DNA of 64,000 bases from Acidobacteriota bacterium (GTDB taxonomy: Bacteria; Zixibacteria; MSB-5A5; GN15; FEB-12): positions 140,264 through 204,263 of the forward strand of contig DATKXK010000014.1 in assembly GCA_035529075.1 (NCBI GenBank), read 5' to 3'. Shown here piece by piece: positions 54,191-62,438 of this stretch. Under the pieces are notes generated by a model. It was not told where the DNA came from. It did not search any database and saw only the letters and a program-made list of their open reading frames with translations. The number at the start of each line of letters is the position of its first letter. Positions within the stretch are counted from its first letter, which is position 1. The position numbers and the translations under genes are program-made.

Positions 54191-55455
54191 TGTCGTCCGG
54201 CAAGGTCAAAACCCGGGGATGGATTCTCGCCTCTCTTCTTGTTCTGACCATTCTGTTCAACGTGTCACTCTCGGGCACGTGCGCCGCGCAAACTGATCTG
54301 GCGCCGCCGGGTGAAGCCGCCCTGGATGATTCCACCGATATCATTATAGCCGAACCGGTTACGTCGGTAATTGCCTCCGATCACAAGTATGACGACGGCG
54401 AGATGATCGATCTTGGATGGGTTCCCTCCATCGACGACCAGTTGCTCGGGGGGACGGTCAAGGGGTACCGCGTCTATCGAATCGTCAACGACGGCGCCCC
54501 GGATATTGTGGCCGAACTGCCGCCGCGGTCCTACCTTTTCCTGGATCAGTCCGCCCACCGCGACAGCAGCTACGTCTACTACGTTTCGGCCGTGACGTCG
54601 AACGCTGAGTTCGCCTCCCTCAGGACGGCCCCGATCTCACCCGGGCGTGAATGGATAAATTACGAGAAGAAATACCTGTTTTTGATTGCGCTCATTATCG
54701 GCGGCTCGGTGGTCTTTTTCATTGAGACGGCGCGCCGGGGGAAAAAGCTGTTCGTGCGTAAAATCGCCGGGCTGGAGGCCGTTGACGACGCCGTGGGCAG
54801 GGCCACCGAGATGGGGCGGCCCATTCTTTTTGTCCCCGGCATTCTGGATATGAACGACGTGCAGACGCTGGCCGGGCTGACCATTCTCGGTCGCGTCTCG
54901 AGAGTCATTGCCGACTACGATACGCAGATATTCATGCCCGTTTCGCGATCGCTTGTCATGACGGCGGCGAGAGAAACGATCAAGGCGTCATATCAGTCGG
55001 CCGGCCGACCGGAGAAGTACAGCGACGACATGGTCAGCTACGTTACCGACGAACAGTTCGGTTACGTGGCGGCGGTCGACGGTATCATGGTCCGCGAGAA
55101 GCCGGCCACGGTGTTCCTGCTCGGCGCCTTCTTTGCCGAGTCACTGATTCTGGCCGAGACGGGCAACTACATCGGCGCCATTCAGATTGCCGGCACCGCC
55201 CGCCCGGCGCAGTTGCCCTTCTTCATCGCTGCCTGCGACTTCACGCTGATCGGTGAAGAACTGTTCGCGGCCTCGGCCTATCTTTCCAATGAGCCCAAGG
55301 CCCTTGGCTCGCTCAAGGGGCAGGACGTGGGCAAGGCGATAGCGATGGTGACCATCTTTGTCGGCGTGATCGGCATTACGATTGACCTGGCGTGGAACGT
55401 CCAGTCCATGCATTGGCTGGTCGGAACCTTGAACGACATCTTCTCTACCAGGTGA
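54190..55455 (+). CDS. Module 2, A subunit
   Basis: 421 residues with a GTG start embedded in the stop of the preceding gene (TAGTG). Signal peptide ends near residue 31. FN3-like domain with IDLGWVPSIDD, GYRVYRIVND and SYVYYVSAVTS; membrane helix (YLFLIALIIGGSVVFFI); cytoplasmic domain starting RRGKKLFVRKIAG and carrying GRATEMGR, GAFFAESLILAETG and PFFIAACDFTLIGEEL; final helix AMVTIFVGVIGITID. It is the closest to A1 by eye, above half identical in the cytoplasmic domain. Confidence 0.85.
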   Translation: MSSGKVKTRGWILASLLVLTILFNVSLSGTCAAQTDLAPPGEAALDDSTDIIIAEPVTSVIASDHKYDDGEMIDLGWVPSIDDQLLGGTVKGYRVYRIVNDGAPDIVAELPPRSYLFLDQSAHRDSSYVYYVSAVTSNAEFASLRTAPISPGREWINYEKKYLFLIALIIGGSVVFFIETARRGKKLFVRKIAGLEAVDDAVGRATEMGRPILFVPGILDMNDVQTLAGLTILGRVSRVIADYDTQIFMPVSRSLVMTAARETIKASYQSAGRPEKYSDDMVSYVTDEQFGYVAAVDGIMVREKPATVFLLGAFFAESLILAETGNYIGAIQIAGTARPAQLPFFIAACDFTLIGEELFAASAYLSNEPKALGSLKGQDVGKAIAMVTIFVGVIGITIDLAWNVQSMHWLVGTLNDIFSTR

Positions 55456-55462
55456 CCCGGAT

Positions 55463-56140
55463 ATGAAACGGTACGTACCGCTGGCAATCACGTTTCTTGT
55501 GGGCACGCTCCTGATCGTGTCGGTGTTCATCCCGCCGATGGAGACCCTGGGGGAGAACTTCACGCTGTTTTTTGACATCATTGCCGTCTTTGCCTTCTTT
55601 CTCGGCGGCGGCAATCTGATGCGCGTTCACATCAGCAAGCTCCAGCGCCGCAAAACCGACTGGCCGTTTTCCATCGTGACACTGGTCGGCTTCGGCTTCA
55701 TGCTGATAATCGGCCTGTTCAAGATCGGGAACCCGGGTGACATTTCCGCTTCCGTAACCGCTGAAGGCTCCTGGTTCCAGGAGATGTTTCGCTACTTGAT
55801 CACGCCCCTTCAGTCGACTATGTACGCCCTGCTGGCGTTCTTCGTCGCCTCGGCGTCGTACCGCGCCTTCCGGGCGAAGAACCGCGAGGCGACGATGTTA
55901 CTGGTGGCGGCCTTTATCATATTGCTGGGTCGCACGCCGTTCGGGATGATGGTGACTGCATGGGTGCCCGAGTCGCTGTCGGTGCTGCAGATCCCGAACC
56001 TGGCCATCTGGATCATGAACTCGCCCAACCTGGCCGGCCAGCGCGCCATTATGATCGGCATCGGCCTCGGCGTGGTGTCGATGTCGCTGCGGCTCATCCT
56101 CGGAATAGAACGTACCTACCTGGGGGACGACCGTGGCTAA
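55463..56140 (+). CDS. Module 2, B subunit
   Basis: 225 residues, about six membrane segments. Shared B motifs: LLAFFVASASYRAFRAKN, LLGRTPFG, WIMNSPNLAGQRAIMIGIG and LRLILGIERTYLG. A short extra exterior loop (GNPGDISASVTAEGSWFQ) distinguishes it from B1. Its end overlaps the GTG start of C2 by 8 nt. Confidence 0.85.
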   Translation: MKRYVPLAITFLVGTLLIVSVFIPPMETLGENFTLFFDIIAVFAFFLGGGNLMRVHISKLQRRKTDWPFSIVTLVGFGFMLIIGLFKIGNPGDISASVTAEGSWFQEMFRYLITPLQSTMYALLAFFVASASYRAFRAKNREATMLLVAAFIILLGRTPFGMMVTAWVPESLSVLQIPNLAIWIMNSPNLAGQRAIMIGIGLGVVSMSLRLILGIERTYLGDDRG

Positions 56141-57050
56141 CATCGGCGTGGTCATCTCACTTGTGATCATATTCGGCGGCATGCTGGCCCTGTTGTTCAG
56201 ATCGGTGATGGCCCGCGAAGTCGACCGGCGAATAATCTTCCTGTTCATCTTTCTGGCCGTGGCGGCGCCGATCCTGTTCCCGATAACGTTTTCCGAGAAA
56301 GCCACGCAGGTTGTCAAGTCGGTGTTCGACCGGATAGAGAACCTGCCGCCCGGTTCCAACGTGCTGATCTCGTTCGATTTCGACCCCGCCATGGCGCCGG
56401 AAGTGCAACCGATGGCCAACGCCATCAGCCGGCACTGTCTGGAGAAGGGGCATAAGGTCATTTTCATGTCGCTCTGGGCGACCGGTCAGGCGCTGTTGAC
56501 GCAGTTGCTCGAAGAAGCCATTCTGCCGGGTTTCCCGGACAAGCAGAACCTCGTGGATTACGTCAACGTCGGGTACAAAGCCGGCAACGAAGGCGTCCTT
56601 AACGTCATCATCACCGATTTCAGGAAGATGTTCCCGACCGACGTCAACAGTGTTCCGCTCGACAGCATCCCCGTGTTTGACGACGTCAGGTCGTGCAAGG
56701 ACCTTGACCTTGTTATCGCCATCGGGGGCGGACAGCCCGGACCGAAGGAGTGGGTGCTCTTCGTCGGAGACCCGGGGAACGTGCCGGTCGGAGTCGGCGT
56801 GGCTGCCGTTACGGCTCCCCAGCTATACCCGTATTACCCCGCGCAGGTCATCGGCATTCTGGGCGGGGTCAAGGGTGCGGCTGAGTATGAATCCGAACTG
56901 ATGCGGGTGCACCCGCGGTTTGCCGATATGGATACCCCGGGACTCCGCATGATGGGTCCGCAGACGCTGGCTCACGTGGTCATCATGTCGTTCATAATCA
57001 TCGGCAACATTGTGTTCTTCAGAACGCGTCGCCGGGAGCAGAAGACATGA
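56133..57050 (+). CDS. Module 2, C subunit
   Basis: 305 residues, GTG start inside the end of B2. Two N-terminal helices align with helices 2-3 of C1, so the first helix of C1 is missing. The exterior domain has LPPGSNVLISFDFDP, APEVQPMANAI, GYKAGNEG, LDSIPVFDDV and GILGGVKGAAEYE. The last helix is followed by a basic tail (RTRRREQK). Overlaps D2 by 4 nt. Function unknown. Confidence 0.85.
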   Translation: MANIGVVISLVIIFGGMLALLFRSVMAREVDRRIIFLFIFLAVAAPILFPITFSEKATQVVKSVFDRIENLPPGSNVLISFDFDPAMAPEVQPMANAISRHCLEKGHKVIFMSLWATGQALLTQLLEEAILPGFPDKQNLVDYVNVGYKAGNEGVLNVIITDFRKMFPTDVNSVPLDSIPVFDDVRSCKDLDLVIAIGGGQPGPKEWVLFVGDPGNVPVGVGVAAVTAPQLYPYYPAQVIGILGGVKGAAEYESELMRVHPRFADMDTPGLRMMGPQTLAHVVIMSFIIIGNIVFFRTRRREQKT

Positions 57051-57862
57051 GGCGGTCCACGTACATCGTCATGGCCGTTGTCCTGGGGCTGTTTCTCATC
57101 AGTTGGGTCGTCAAGGCACTGAGCTTTCAGCCCGACACCGACCACTACATCATACGGGGATTCCTCATAACGTTTTCGGCCTTCCTGACGCTGGCCGTGC
57201 TTTCGTTCCTCTACCGGGACAATCCGTTCTACAAGTTCGCCGAGCATCTTTTCGTCGGCATATCGGCGGCCTTCTGGATGTGCGTCGGATTCTGGACCAC
57301 CATCGTGCAGAACCTGATCCCGAGAATATCGGAGGGGCTGTCCGGCTTTTTCAAAGTGCCCTACCTGCCCGGCACGTATAACTTTTTCTTCTTCATCCCG
57401 GTGATCCTGGGTATCCTCCTGCTGATGCGGCTCTCGCCGAAGGGCGGGTGGATCTCCCGCTGGCCGCTGGCGTTTATCGTCGGCACGACGGCGGGACTGA
57501 ATTTTTCGCGATATCTCCGCACGGATTTCATAAAGCAGATCTCCTCGACATTTGTGCCGCTGCTCGGAAGAGAATGGCAGGGGGTGGGTGTCTTTTTCTC
57601 CACCCTTGACCTGTCGGCCACCGGGCAGTTCGTCATGATAGCGGCCAACTGGGTCATATTCCTGGGCGTTTTCTGCGGCCTTATCTACTTCTATTTCTCG
57701 CGGGAGCACAGCGGCCTTTTCGGAAGGGCGTCCCGGGTCGGTGTCTGGATTCTGATGATTACGTTTGGAGCGTCCTTTGGTTATACGGTGATGGGCCGGA
57801 TCTCGCTGTTGGTGGGGCGCATCACCTTCCTTTTCAGAGATTGGCTGGGACTAATAAGCTGA
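57047..57862 (+). CDS. Module 2, D subunit, with extra N-terminal helix
   Basis: 271 residues. The D core begins around residue 40 (FLITFSAFLTLAVLSFLYRDN). Before it is an extra helix (TYIVMAVVLGLFLISWVV) that D1 and D3 lack. D motifs: NPFYKFAEHLFVGISAAFW, PKGGWISRWPLAFIVG, and FGASFGYTVMGRISLLVGR. About seven membrane segments in all. The added helix has the same orientation as the helix missing from C2. Confidence 0.85.
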   Translation: MRRSTYIVMAVVLGLFLISWVVKALSFQPDTDHYIIRGFLITFSAFLTLAVLSFLYRDNPFYKFAEHLFVGISAAFWMCVGFWTTIVQNLIPRISEGLSGFFKVPYLPGTYNFFFFIPVILGILLLMRLSPKGGWISRWPLAFIVGTTAGLNFSRYLRTDFIKQISSTFVPLLGREWQGVGVFFSTLDLSATGQFVMIAANWVIFLGVFCGLIYFYFSREHSGLFGRASRVGVWILMITFGASFGYTVMGRISLLVGRITFLFRDWLGLIS

Positions 57863-57886
57863 ACACATTCCTGGGTTGGTAGGAAA

Positions 57887-59461
57887 ATGTGTATGAAACA
57901 TAAACTGATTTTGGGTGCGGTGGTCCTGATTGTATGCCTCGGGCAGGCGGCGGCACAAGAGCCGGCGGCGACAGTGGATAGCCTTCTCGTCGATGCGGCC
58001 TTGCTGCCTGCTGCGGTGACCGACCTGACGGTCTCCGATAAGGACAACGATCACGGCCATGCCATCGTCCTGAACTGGAAACCGTCGGTCGATGATCTTG
58101 CGGATACGACCGGCGCGGGCACCGTGATTGGATACACGGTCTACCGCTGGGTTCCCTTCCTGATGCACAGCGTGGACTCACTGCGCGCGGAGTTGGCCGG
58201 GATTCGAATGACCCTGGCAGCGTACGAGGCGGGTCTGCCGCAGGCACGGGAAGCCCTTCGACAATTGCGGGCGGACCAGGTGAGCCTGGACTCGCTGCCG
58301 TTTCAGGTGGCCCGGCCGGTTGACGATACGACGTTCGTGCTGAATCGCGATTTCGTTGACCGGGGCCTGACGGACACGATCCGCATCATGTCCGCCGGGA
58401 TAGGGCCGCTCGACGACAGTATCCGGCCGACTGAACAGAAGATCCGGGACATGAGCGATCAACTTCCCGCCGCCCATGCCGCGTACCCCAACGGCGGGAC
58501 CTGGGATTCGATCGGCGTGGCGGCCCCCGGGGCGACCCAGTTCGAGAACTCGGGTTCCAAGGACAAGTTCTCGGGCGATTTCCTTCCGGACTTCTCCGAC
58601 TACTACTACCGCGTCCAGGCGTGGACGACGGACCCGGCTGTCAGCAGCCTCTCGCAGGTTGTGGGGCCCGTCCAGAGTTACGGGCAGTGGTTCAACACCG
58701 GCAGGTATCCGGTCTTTGTGGCCGTTATCATATTCGCTATTCTGACGGTGTACTTCGTCAGCCGGGCGCGCAGAGGCGCCAAGTTGTACGTGCGACCGCT
58801 TGCGGGGATTGAGGCGGTGGACGATGCCATCGGCCGGGCGACGGAGATGGGTCGTCCGATTCTATACGTGCTCGGCCTCGGCACGGCGGCCGACATCGCC
58901 ACCATCGCTTCGTTCACTATCCTCGGCAGAGTGGCCAAGCGTGTCGCGGAATACCAGACGTCGCTGATTGTTCCCACGTATGAGCCGATCGTGATGTCCG
59001 TGGCGCAGGAGGTGGTCAAGTCCGCGTACCTTGATGCCGGCCGGCCGGATGATTATGACGAGAACACGGTTTTCTTCGTGACTAACCTTCAGTTCGCATA
59101 CGTGGCGGCGGTCAACGGCATCATGCTGCGGCAGTTGCCGGCCACCAATGTATACATGGGCAAGTTCTTCGCCGAATCGCTCATCCTGGCCGAGACGGGT
59201 GCGCTGGCCGGTTCCATTCAGATAGCCGGCACCGATGAAATCGCGCAGATTCCGTTCTTTATCGTGGCCTGCGACTACACGCTGATCGGTGAAGAGCTGT
59301 ATGCCGCCTCGGCGTACCTCGGGCGCGAGCCGATCCTTCTGGGCTCACTGAAGGCTCAGGACTGGGCTAAAGCGGCGGTCATTTTCCTGGCCCTTGCCGG
59401 GCTGGTCGCGTCCAACCTTGACTGGACGGCCTTCACAGCGCTGTTCCACGTGTCCAATTGA
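57887..59461 (+). CDS. Module 3, A subunit, with enlarged ectodomain
   Basis: 524 residues, about 100 more than A1 and A2. AGGAAA precedes two ATGs, 57887 and 57893. The FN3-like fold is split: the first strands (IVLNWKPSVDD, IGYTVYRWVP) and the last (DYYYRVQAWTTD) are separated by ~130 residues containing a likely coiled coil (VDSLRAELAGIRMTLAAYEA, REALRQLRADQVSL, and a later one). The cytoplasmic domain keeps GRATEMGR, GKFFAESLILAETG and PFFIVACDYTLIGEEL but has drifted most elsewhere (LAGIEAVDDAIG). Confidence 0.85.
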   Translation: MCMKHKLILGAVVLIVCLGQAAAQEPAATVDSLLVDAALLPAAVTDLTVSDKDNDHGHAIVLNWKPSVDDLADTTGAGTVIGYTVYRWVPFLMHSVDSLRAELAGIRMTLAAYEAGLPQAREALRQLRADQVSLDSLPFQVARPVDDTTFVLNRDFVDRGLTDTIRIMSAGIGPLDDSIRPTEQKIRDMSDQLPAAHAAYPNGGTWDSIGVAAPGATQFENSGSKDKFSGDFLPDFSDYYYRVQAWTTDPAVSSLSQVVGPVQSYGQWFNTGRYPVFVAVIIFAILTVYFVSRARRGAKLYVRPLAGIEAVDDAIGRATEMGRPILYVLGLGTAADIATIASFTILGRVAKRVAEYQTSLIVPTYEPIVMSVAQEVVKSAYLDAGRPDDYDENTVFFVTNLQFAYVAAVNGIMLRQLPATNVYMGKFFAESLILAETGALAGSIQIAGTDEIAQIPFFIVACDYTLIGEELYAASAYLGREPILLGSLKAQDWAKAAVIFLALAGLVASNLDWTAFTALFHVSN

Positions 59462-59474
59462 GAGGAGGCCAGAG

Positions 59475-60290
59475 ATGAAACGACAAGTTCCTTTGATACT
59501 GGTGTTCGTCTTCGGGCTGTTCATGATCTTTCAGTACTTCGTCCCCCATGAATCGTCCGAGTGGATCTACGAGTTCCTCCTGGATTGGATATACATTATC
59601 GGCATCTTCGCCCTGGCCCTGGGGATCTGGTCGCTCTACGCGGTGTCGGTCGGCAAGATCAAGAACCGCCAGCCCAACTGGGGGTACTCGTACATCACGC
59701 TGGCCGGACTTTTCTCCATGATCATGTTCGGTTTTACCTCCCGAACCGGAGAGTCGTGGGGCTGGTATTTCGTGTTTATCGCGACCGTGCTGTTGACTAT
59801 CGGGATGATCATCCAGGCCACGGTGTCGAGATCGCAAAAGGGGCTGTTCCTTGGCCTGGCCGGGCTCTTCCTGGTCGTTTCCTTAGTCATTGCGATCTTC
59901 GACCGGTCCTGGCAATTCTACTTCTACACGGCTGAGGGCCTTCGTAACTTCATGTTCCGCGCTTTCTTTGACTTCGTCATGATGCCCATTATGGCCACGG
60001 TGTTTTCGCTTCTGGCTTTCTTCATAGCCTCGGCGGCCTACCGGGCGTTCCGGGCGCGCAACCTGCTGGCGTCCCTCCTGCTGGCTGCGGCTCTTATCGT
60101 CATGCTCAGGTTCAACCCGTATCTCACACCGATCTTCGGCGACTACGCGGCCAAAACTTCCAATTGGCTCATGAACGTGCCCAATCTTGCCGCCCAGAGA
60201 GCCATCGTTATCGGTGTCGGGCTCGGCATTGTTTCGACTGCCCTTAAAGTGATTCTGGGCATTGAACGCGGCTACATGGGAAGAGGGTAA
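59475..60290 (+). CDS. Module 3, B subunit, with two extra helices
   Basis: 271 residues from ATG 59475 after GAGGAGG; an in-frame upstream codon at 59394 would overlap A3. It has about eight helices: two more (WYFVFIATVLLTIGMII and LFLGLAGLFLVVSLVIAIF) are inserted before the common part. The common part has LLAFFIASAAYRAFRARN, WLMNVPNLAAQRAIVIGVG and LKVILGIERGYMG. Function unknown. Confidence 0.85.
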   Translation: MKRQVPLILVFVFGLFMIFQYFVPHESSEWIYEFLLDWIYIIGIFALALGIWSLYAVSVGKIKNRQPNWGYSYITLAGLFSMIMFGFTSRTGESWGWYFVFIATVLLTIGMIIQATVSRSQKGLFLGLAGLFLVVSLVIAIFDRSWQFYFYTAEGLRNFMFRAFFDFVMMPIMATVFSLLAFFIASAAYRAFRARNLLASLLLAAALIVMLRFNPYLTPIFGDYAAKTSNWLMNVPNLAAQRAIVIGVGLGIVSTALKVILGIERGYMGRG

Positions 60291-60301
60291 GGAGACGGGC
60301 G

Positions 60302-61180
60302 ATGAATATTTTTGACAAACTGATGCGGCTTGACAGACGGTGGGTGTTTCTCTTACTGATCATCGTCTGTATCGTGACTTACGTGATTCCCTTCCAGGTC
60401 CCTATTTTGGTGGAGAGCGAGGTGGAACGGATCTACGACTTCATCGACAGTCTTTCACCCGGTGAAATAGTCATGGTTGCCATCGATTACGACCCCAACA
60501 ACCTGGCCGAACTGCACCCCATGACGTACGTGATCGTCGAACAGTGCTGGCGCAAGGATCTGAAGGTGATAATCACTTCCCTGTCCCAGAACGGCCCGGG
60601 CATGGCGGATCAGGCCCTCCGTGACATCACCGACTCTCTGGCCCTCACCAAAACGTACAACGGCGTGGAGTACCCGGGCCGGGAAATCGTCAACGGGATC
60701 GACTACACGTTCCTGGGCTACAAACCCTACTTCGCCCTGGTCATCCTGGGTATGGGACAGGACTTCCGCCTGCCGTTCCCGAACGACTACTACGGCACGC
60801 CGCTGGATTCCATACCCATGATGCAAGGCGTGCTCAACTATGACGACGTGGCGTGCGTGATCGACGTGTCCGGCGGTAACATAACCGACTACTGGATCTC
60901 TTACGGGCAGAACCGGTTCAACTTCCCCCTGGCCCTTGGCCTGACCGGCGTAATGACGGCCCAGTATTACCCCTTCCTGGGTTCGGGTCAGGTCTTTGGA
61001 ATCATGGGCGGCCTGCTGGGCGCGGCCCAGTACGAAGAGCTGGCCGACAATCCCGGGTTGGCCAAGGACGGGATGCGCGTTCAGTTGTACGCACACATGG
61101 TGATCATCTTGTTTATAATTGTCGGCAACATAGGGTTCTTCATGGATAAGCGGAAACGCAGACTGGCGGGGGGGGAATAG
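60302..61180 (+). CDS. Module 3, C subunit, minimal anchor
   Basis: 292 residues with only one N-terminal helix (WVFLLLIIVCIVTYVIPF), matching helix 3 of C1, and a C-terminal helix (MVIILFIIVGNIGFF) with a basic tail (DKRKRR). The domain has LSPGEIVMVAIDYDPNN, LAELHPM, GYKPYF, FPNDYYGTPLDSIPMMQG and GIMGGLLGAAQYEEL. With SFDYDP replaced by AIDYDP, the aspartates are kept across all three C proteins, which suggests a functional or metal-binding role. Confidence 0.85.
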   Translation: MNIFDKLMRLDRRWVFLLLIIVCIVTYVIPFQVPILVESEVERIYDFIDSLSPGEIVMVAIDYDPNNLAELHPMTYVIVEQCWRKDLKVIITSLSQNGPGMADQALRDITDSLALTKTYNGVEYPGREIVNGIDYTFLGYKPYFALVILGMGQDFRLPFPNDYYGTPLDSIPMMQGVLNYDDVACVIDVSGGNITDYWISYGQNRFNFPLALGLTGVMTAQYYPFLGSGQVFGIMGGLLGAAQYEELADNPGLAKDGMRVQLYAHMVIILFIIVGNIGFFMDKRKRRLAGGE

Positions 61181-61182
61181 AC

Positions 61183-62019
61183 ATGGACTTCGGAACATTC
61201 CTCTGGACGACCTTCGCGGCCTTCGTGACGCTGGCGACTTTCTCCTTCCTGTACAAGGACAACCCCTTCTACAAGATTGCCGAGCACCTGGTCGTGGGCG
61301 TGTCAGCCGGCTACTTCGTGATTATTCTCTGGCACAACGGGCTGGTCCCTAACCTGTTTCAGCGGCTGGCCGACGGCGACTGGTATGTGCTCTGGCTCAA
61401 CTCCTCGAGACCCTGGTATCTCATCCCGACCGTTCTGGGTATGCTCATGTGGACCCGGTTCTCCAAGAAGTGGTCGTGGGTTTCGCGCTGGCCGATGGGT
61501 CTGTACATCGGCATCTCCACCGGTATCGCGATCCCGCTCGAGATGTCCAATCGGGTCAGCAAGCAGTTGTACGCCACCATGGTCATGAACCCCAACAGCC
61601 CCGGTTTCGACTGGGCGCACTTTTTCGGCCACGGCGGCTTTAACCTCCTGGATATCAGTTCCGGGCTTTCTCAACTGATTATCTTCGTAGGTGCGCTGGC
61701 CGCCCTGGTTTACTTCTTCTTCTCGAAGGCCCACACGGGATTATTCGGGGGCCTTGCGACGTTCGGTATCTGGATCCTTATGATCGGGTTCGGAGCTTCC
61801 TTCGGCTTTACCGTTATGGCGCGTGTTTCGCTGTTCATCAATCGCGTGCAGTTTCTCGATCAGAACTGGATCCAGAACGCGTTTAATTCGGCCAACCCGA
61901 ACTACAACGCCTGGTACCAGGTGGTCTTCTGGCTCATGATGCTCCTTCTTCTGTGGTATATTATCAGGGAGCTTGTCAATTACGGTAAAGGCAAGGGTAC
62001 AGGCGAAGCTGCCGCATGA
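61183..62019 (+). CDS. Module 3, D subunit, with extra C-terminal helix
   Basis: 278 residues. The core follows D1 from the start (FVTLATFSFLYKDNPFYKIAEHL, GVSAGYFVI, KKWSWVSRWPMGLYIG, FGASFGFTVMARVSLF). The extension is C-terminal here: LDQNWIQNAFNSANPNYNAW and a helix (VVFWLMMLLLLWYII), with a charged tail. About seven membrane segments. A terminator follows 22 nt after the stop. Last gene of the array. Confidence 0.85.
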   Translation: MDFGTFLWTTFAAFVTLATFSFLYKDNPFYKIAEHLVVGVSAGYFVIILWHNGLVPNLFQRLADGDWYVLWLNSSRPWYLIPTVLGMLMWTRFSKKWSWVSRWPMGLYIGISTGIAIPLEMSNRVSKQLYATMVMNPNSPGFDWAHFFGHGGFNLLDISSGLSQLIIFVGALAALVYFFFSKAHTGLFGGLATFGIWILMIGFGASFGFTVMARVSLFINRVQFLDQNWIQNAFNSANPNYNAWYQVVFWLMMLLLLWYIIRELVNYGKGKGTGEAAA

Positions 62020-62040
62020 CGACGACGCTGACAACTAACG

Positions 62041-62075
62041 AGACCGCCGGGCCGTCAACCCGGCGGTCTTTTTTT
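62041..62075 (+). terminator. Strong intrinsic terminator of the membrane array
   Basis: AGACCGCCGGG (62041-62051) pairs perfectly with CCCGGCGGTCT (62059-62069) over a 7-nt loop, followed by TTTTTT. It closes the twelve-gene unit. Confidence 0.92.
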
Positions 62076-62110
62076 ATGTTGCAGTTTCCATATCAGCACG
62101 GATATTTTTT

Positions 62111-62138
62111 TTGCTGGTGCGGTTTTGAAACGTATAAT
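62111..62138 (+). promoter_or_regulatory. Promoter candidate
   Basis: TTGCTG (62111-62116), a 16-nt spacer and the consensus TATAAT (62133-62138), in the AT-rich stretch after the array terminator. It would drive the tiny frame at 62168. The region 62291-62438 has no gene; TTGACA at 62324-62329 lacks a good -10. Confidence 0.5.
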
Positions 62139-62167
62139 AAATGCATGCGTGAGGTTTCAGAAGCGTG

Positions 62168-62290
62168 ATGAGCGACAGTGAAGCGGACCGGGGGCGGTGC
62201 AGCTTCTGCGGCGCAAGTCGCTGTTGCGCAAGAAATTACAAAAGAGCGAAAAACACGGCAATCTTAACTCATAGGAACCCTGAGACTTAG
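62168..62290 (+). CDS. Possible 40-residue protein with a CSFCG motif
   Basis: A 40-residue frame with RCSFCGASRCC near the N-terminus. The CSFCG element is like the first half of the ClpX zinc-binding domain, but the second cysteine pair is absent and the rest is unlike ClpX, so it may be a remnant or chance. It lies just after a TATAAT-type promoter. The ribosome site is poor. Confidence 0.3.
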   Translation: MSDSEADRGRCSFCGASRCCARNYKRAKNTAILTHRNPET

Positions 62291-62438
62291 AGGAGGAATT
62301 TTTACGATTTTCGAATATTTCACTTGACATACAGGCAAATATTTCCATCATTTGTTCTCGGTGTGAGGAACCACCACTAGTAGCGCATTTCGGAGACCAG
62401 GGTAGGAACTGAAAAGCACAGGGAAAGTGAGGTGGTTT

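Larger units (their letters stand above)
50601..62019 (+). repeat. Three tandem copies of a four-gene membrane module (A-B-C-D x3)
   Basis: Twelve co-directional genes with gaps from -8 to +24 nt. Copy 1 is 50601-54190, copy 2 54190-57862, copy 3 57887-62019. Each copy keeps the same order: A (FN3-like exterior plus cytoplasmic domain), B (polytopic), C (large exterior domain), D (polytopic). The proteins of a type share clear motifs but are otherwise strongly diverged, so this is ancient paralogy, not recent repeat DNA. The tight packing and single strong terminator at the end indicate one transcription unit. Confidence 0.92.

Noticed and set aside
50601-62019. Array as an assembly duplication
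   Set aside because: Copies differ too much in sequence, length and helix number to be an assembly artefact.
50601-62019. Array as an Mrp-type antiporter, complex I relative or a secretion system
   Set aside because: Number and size of polytopic subunits do not fit, and none of the ion-channel, NTPase or secretin motifs of those systems are visible.
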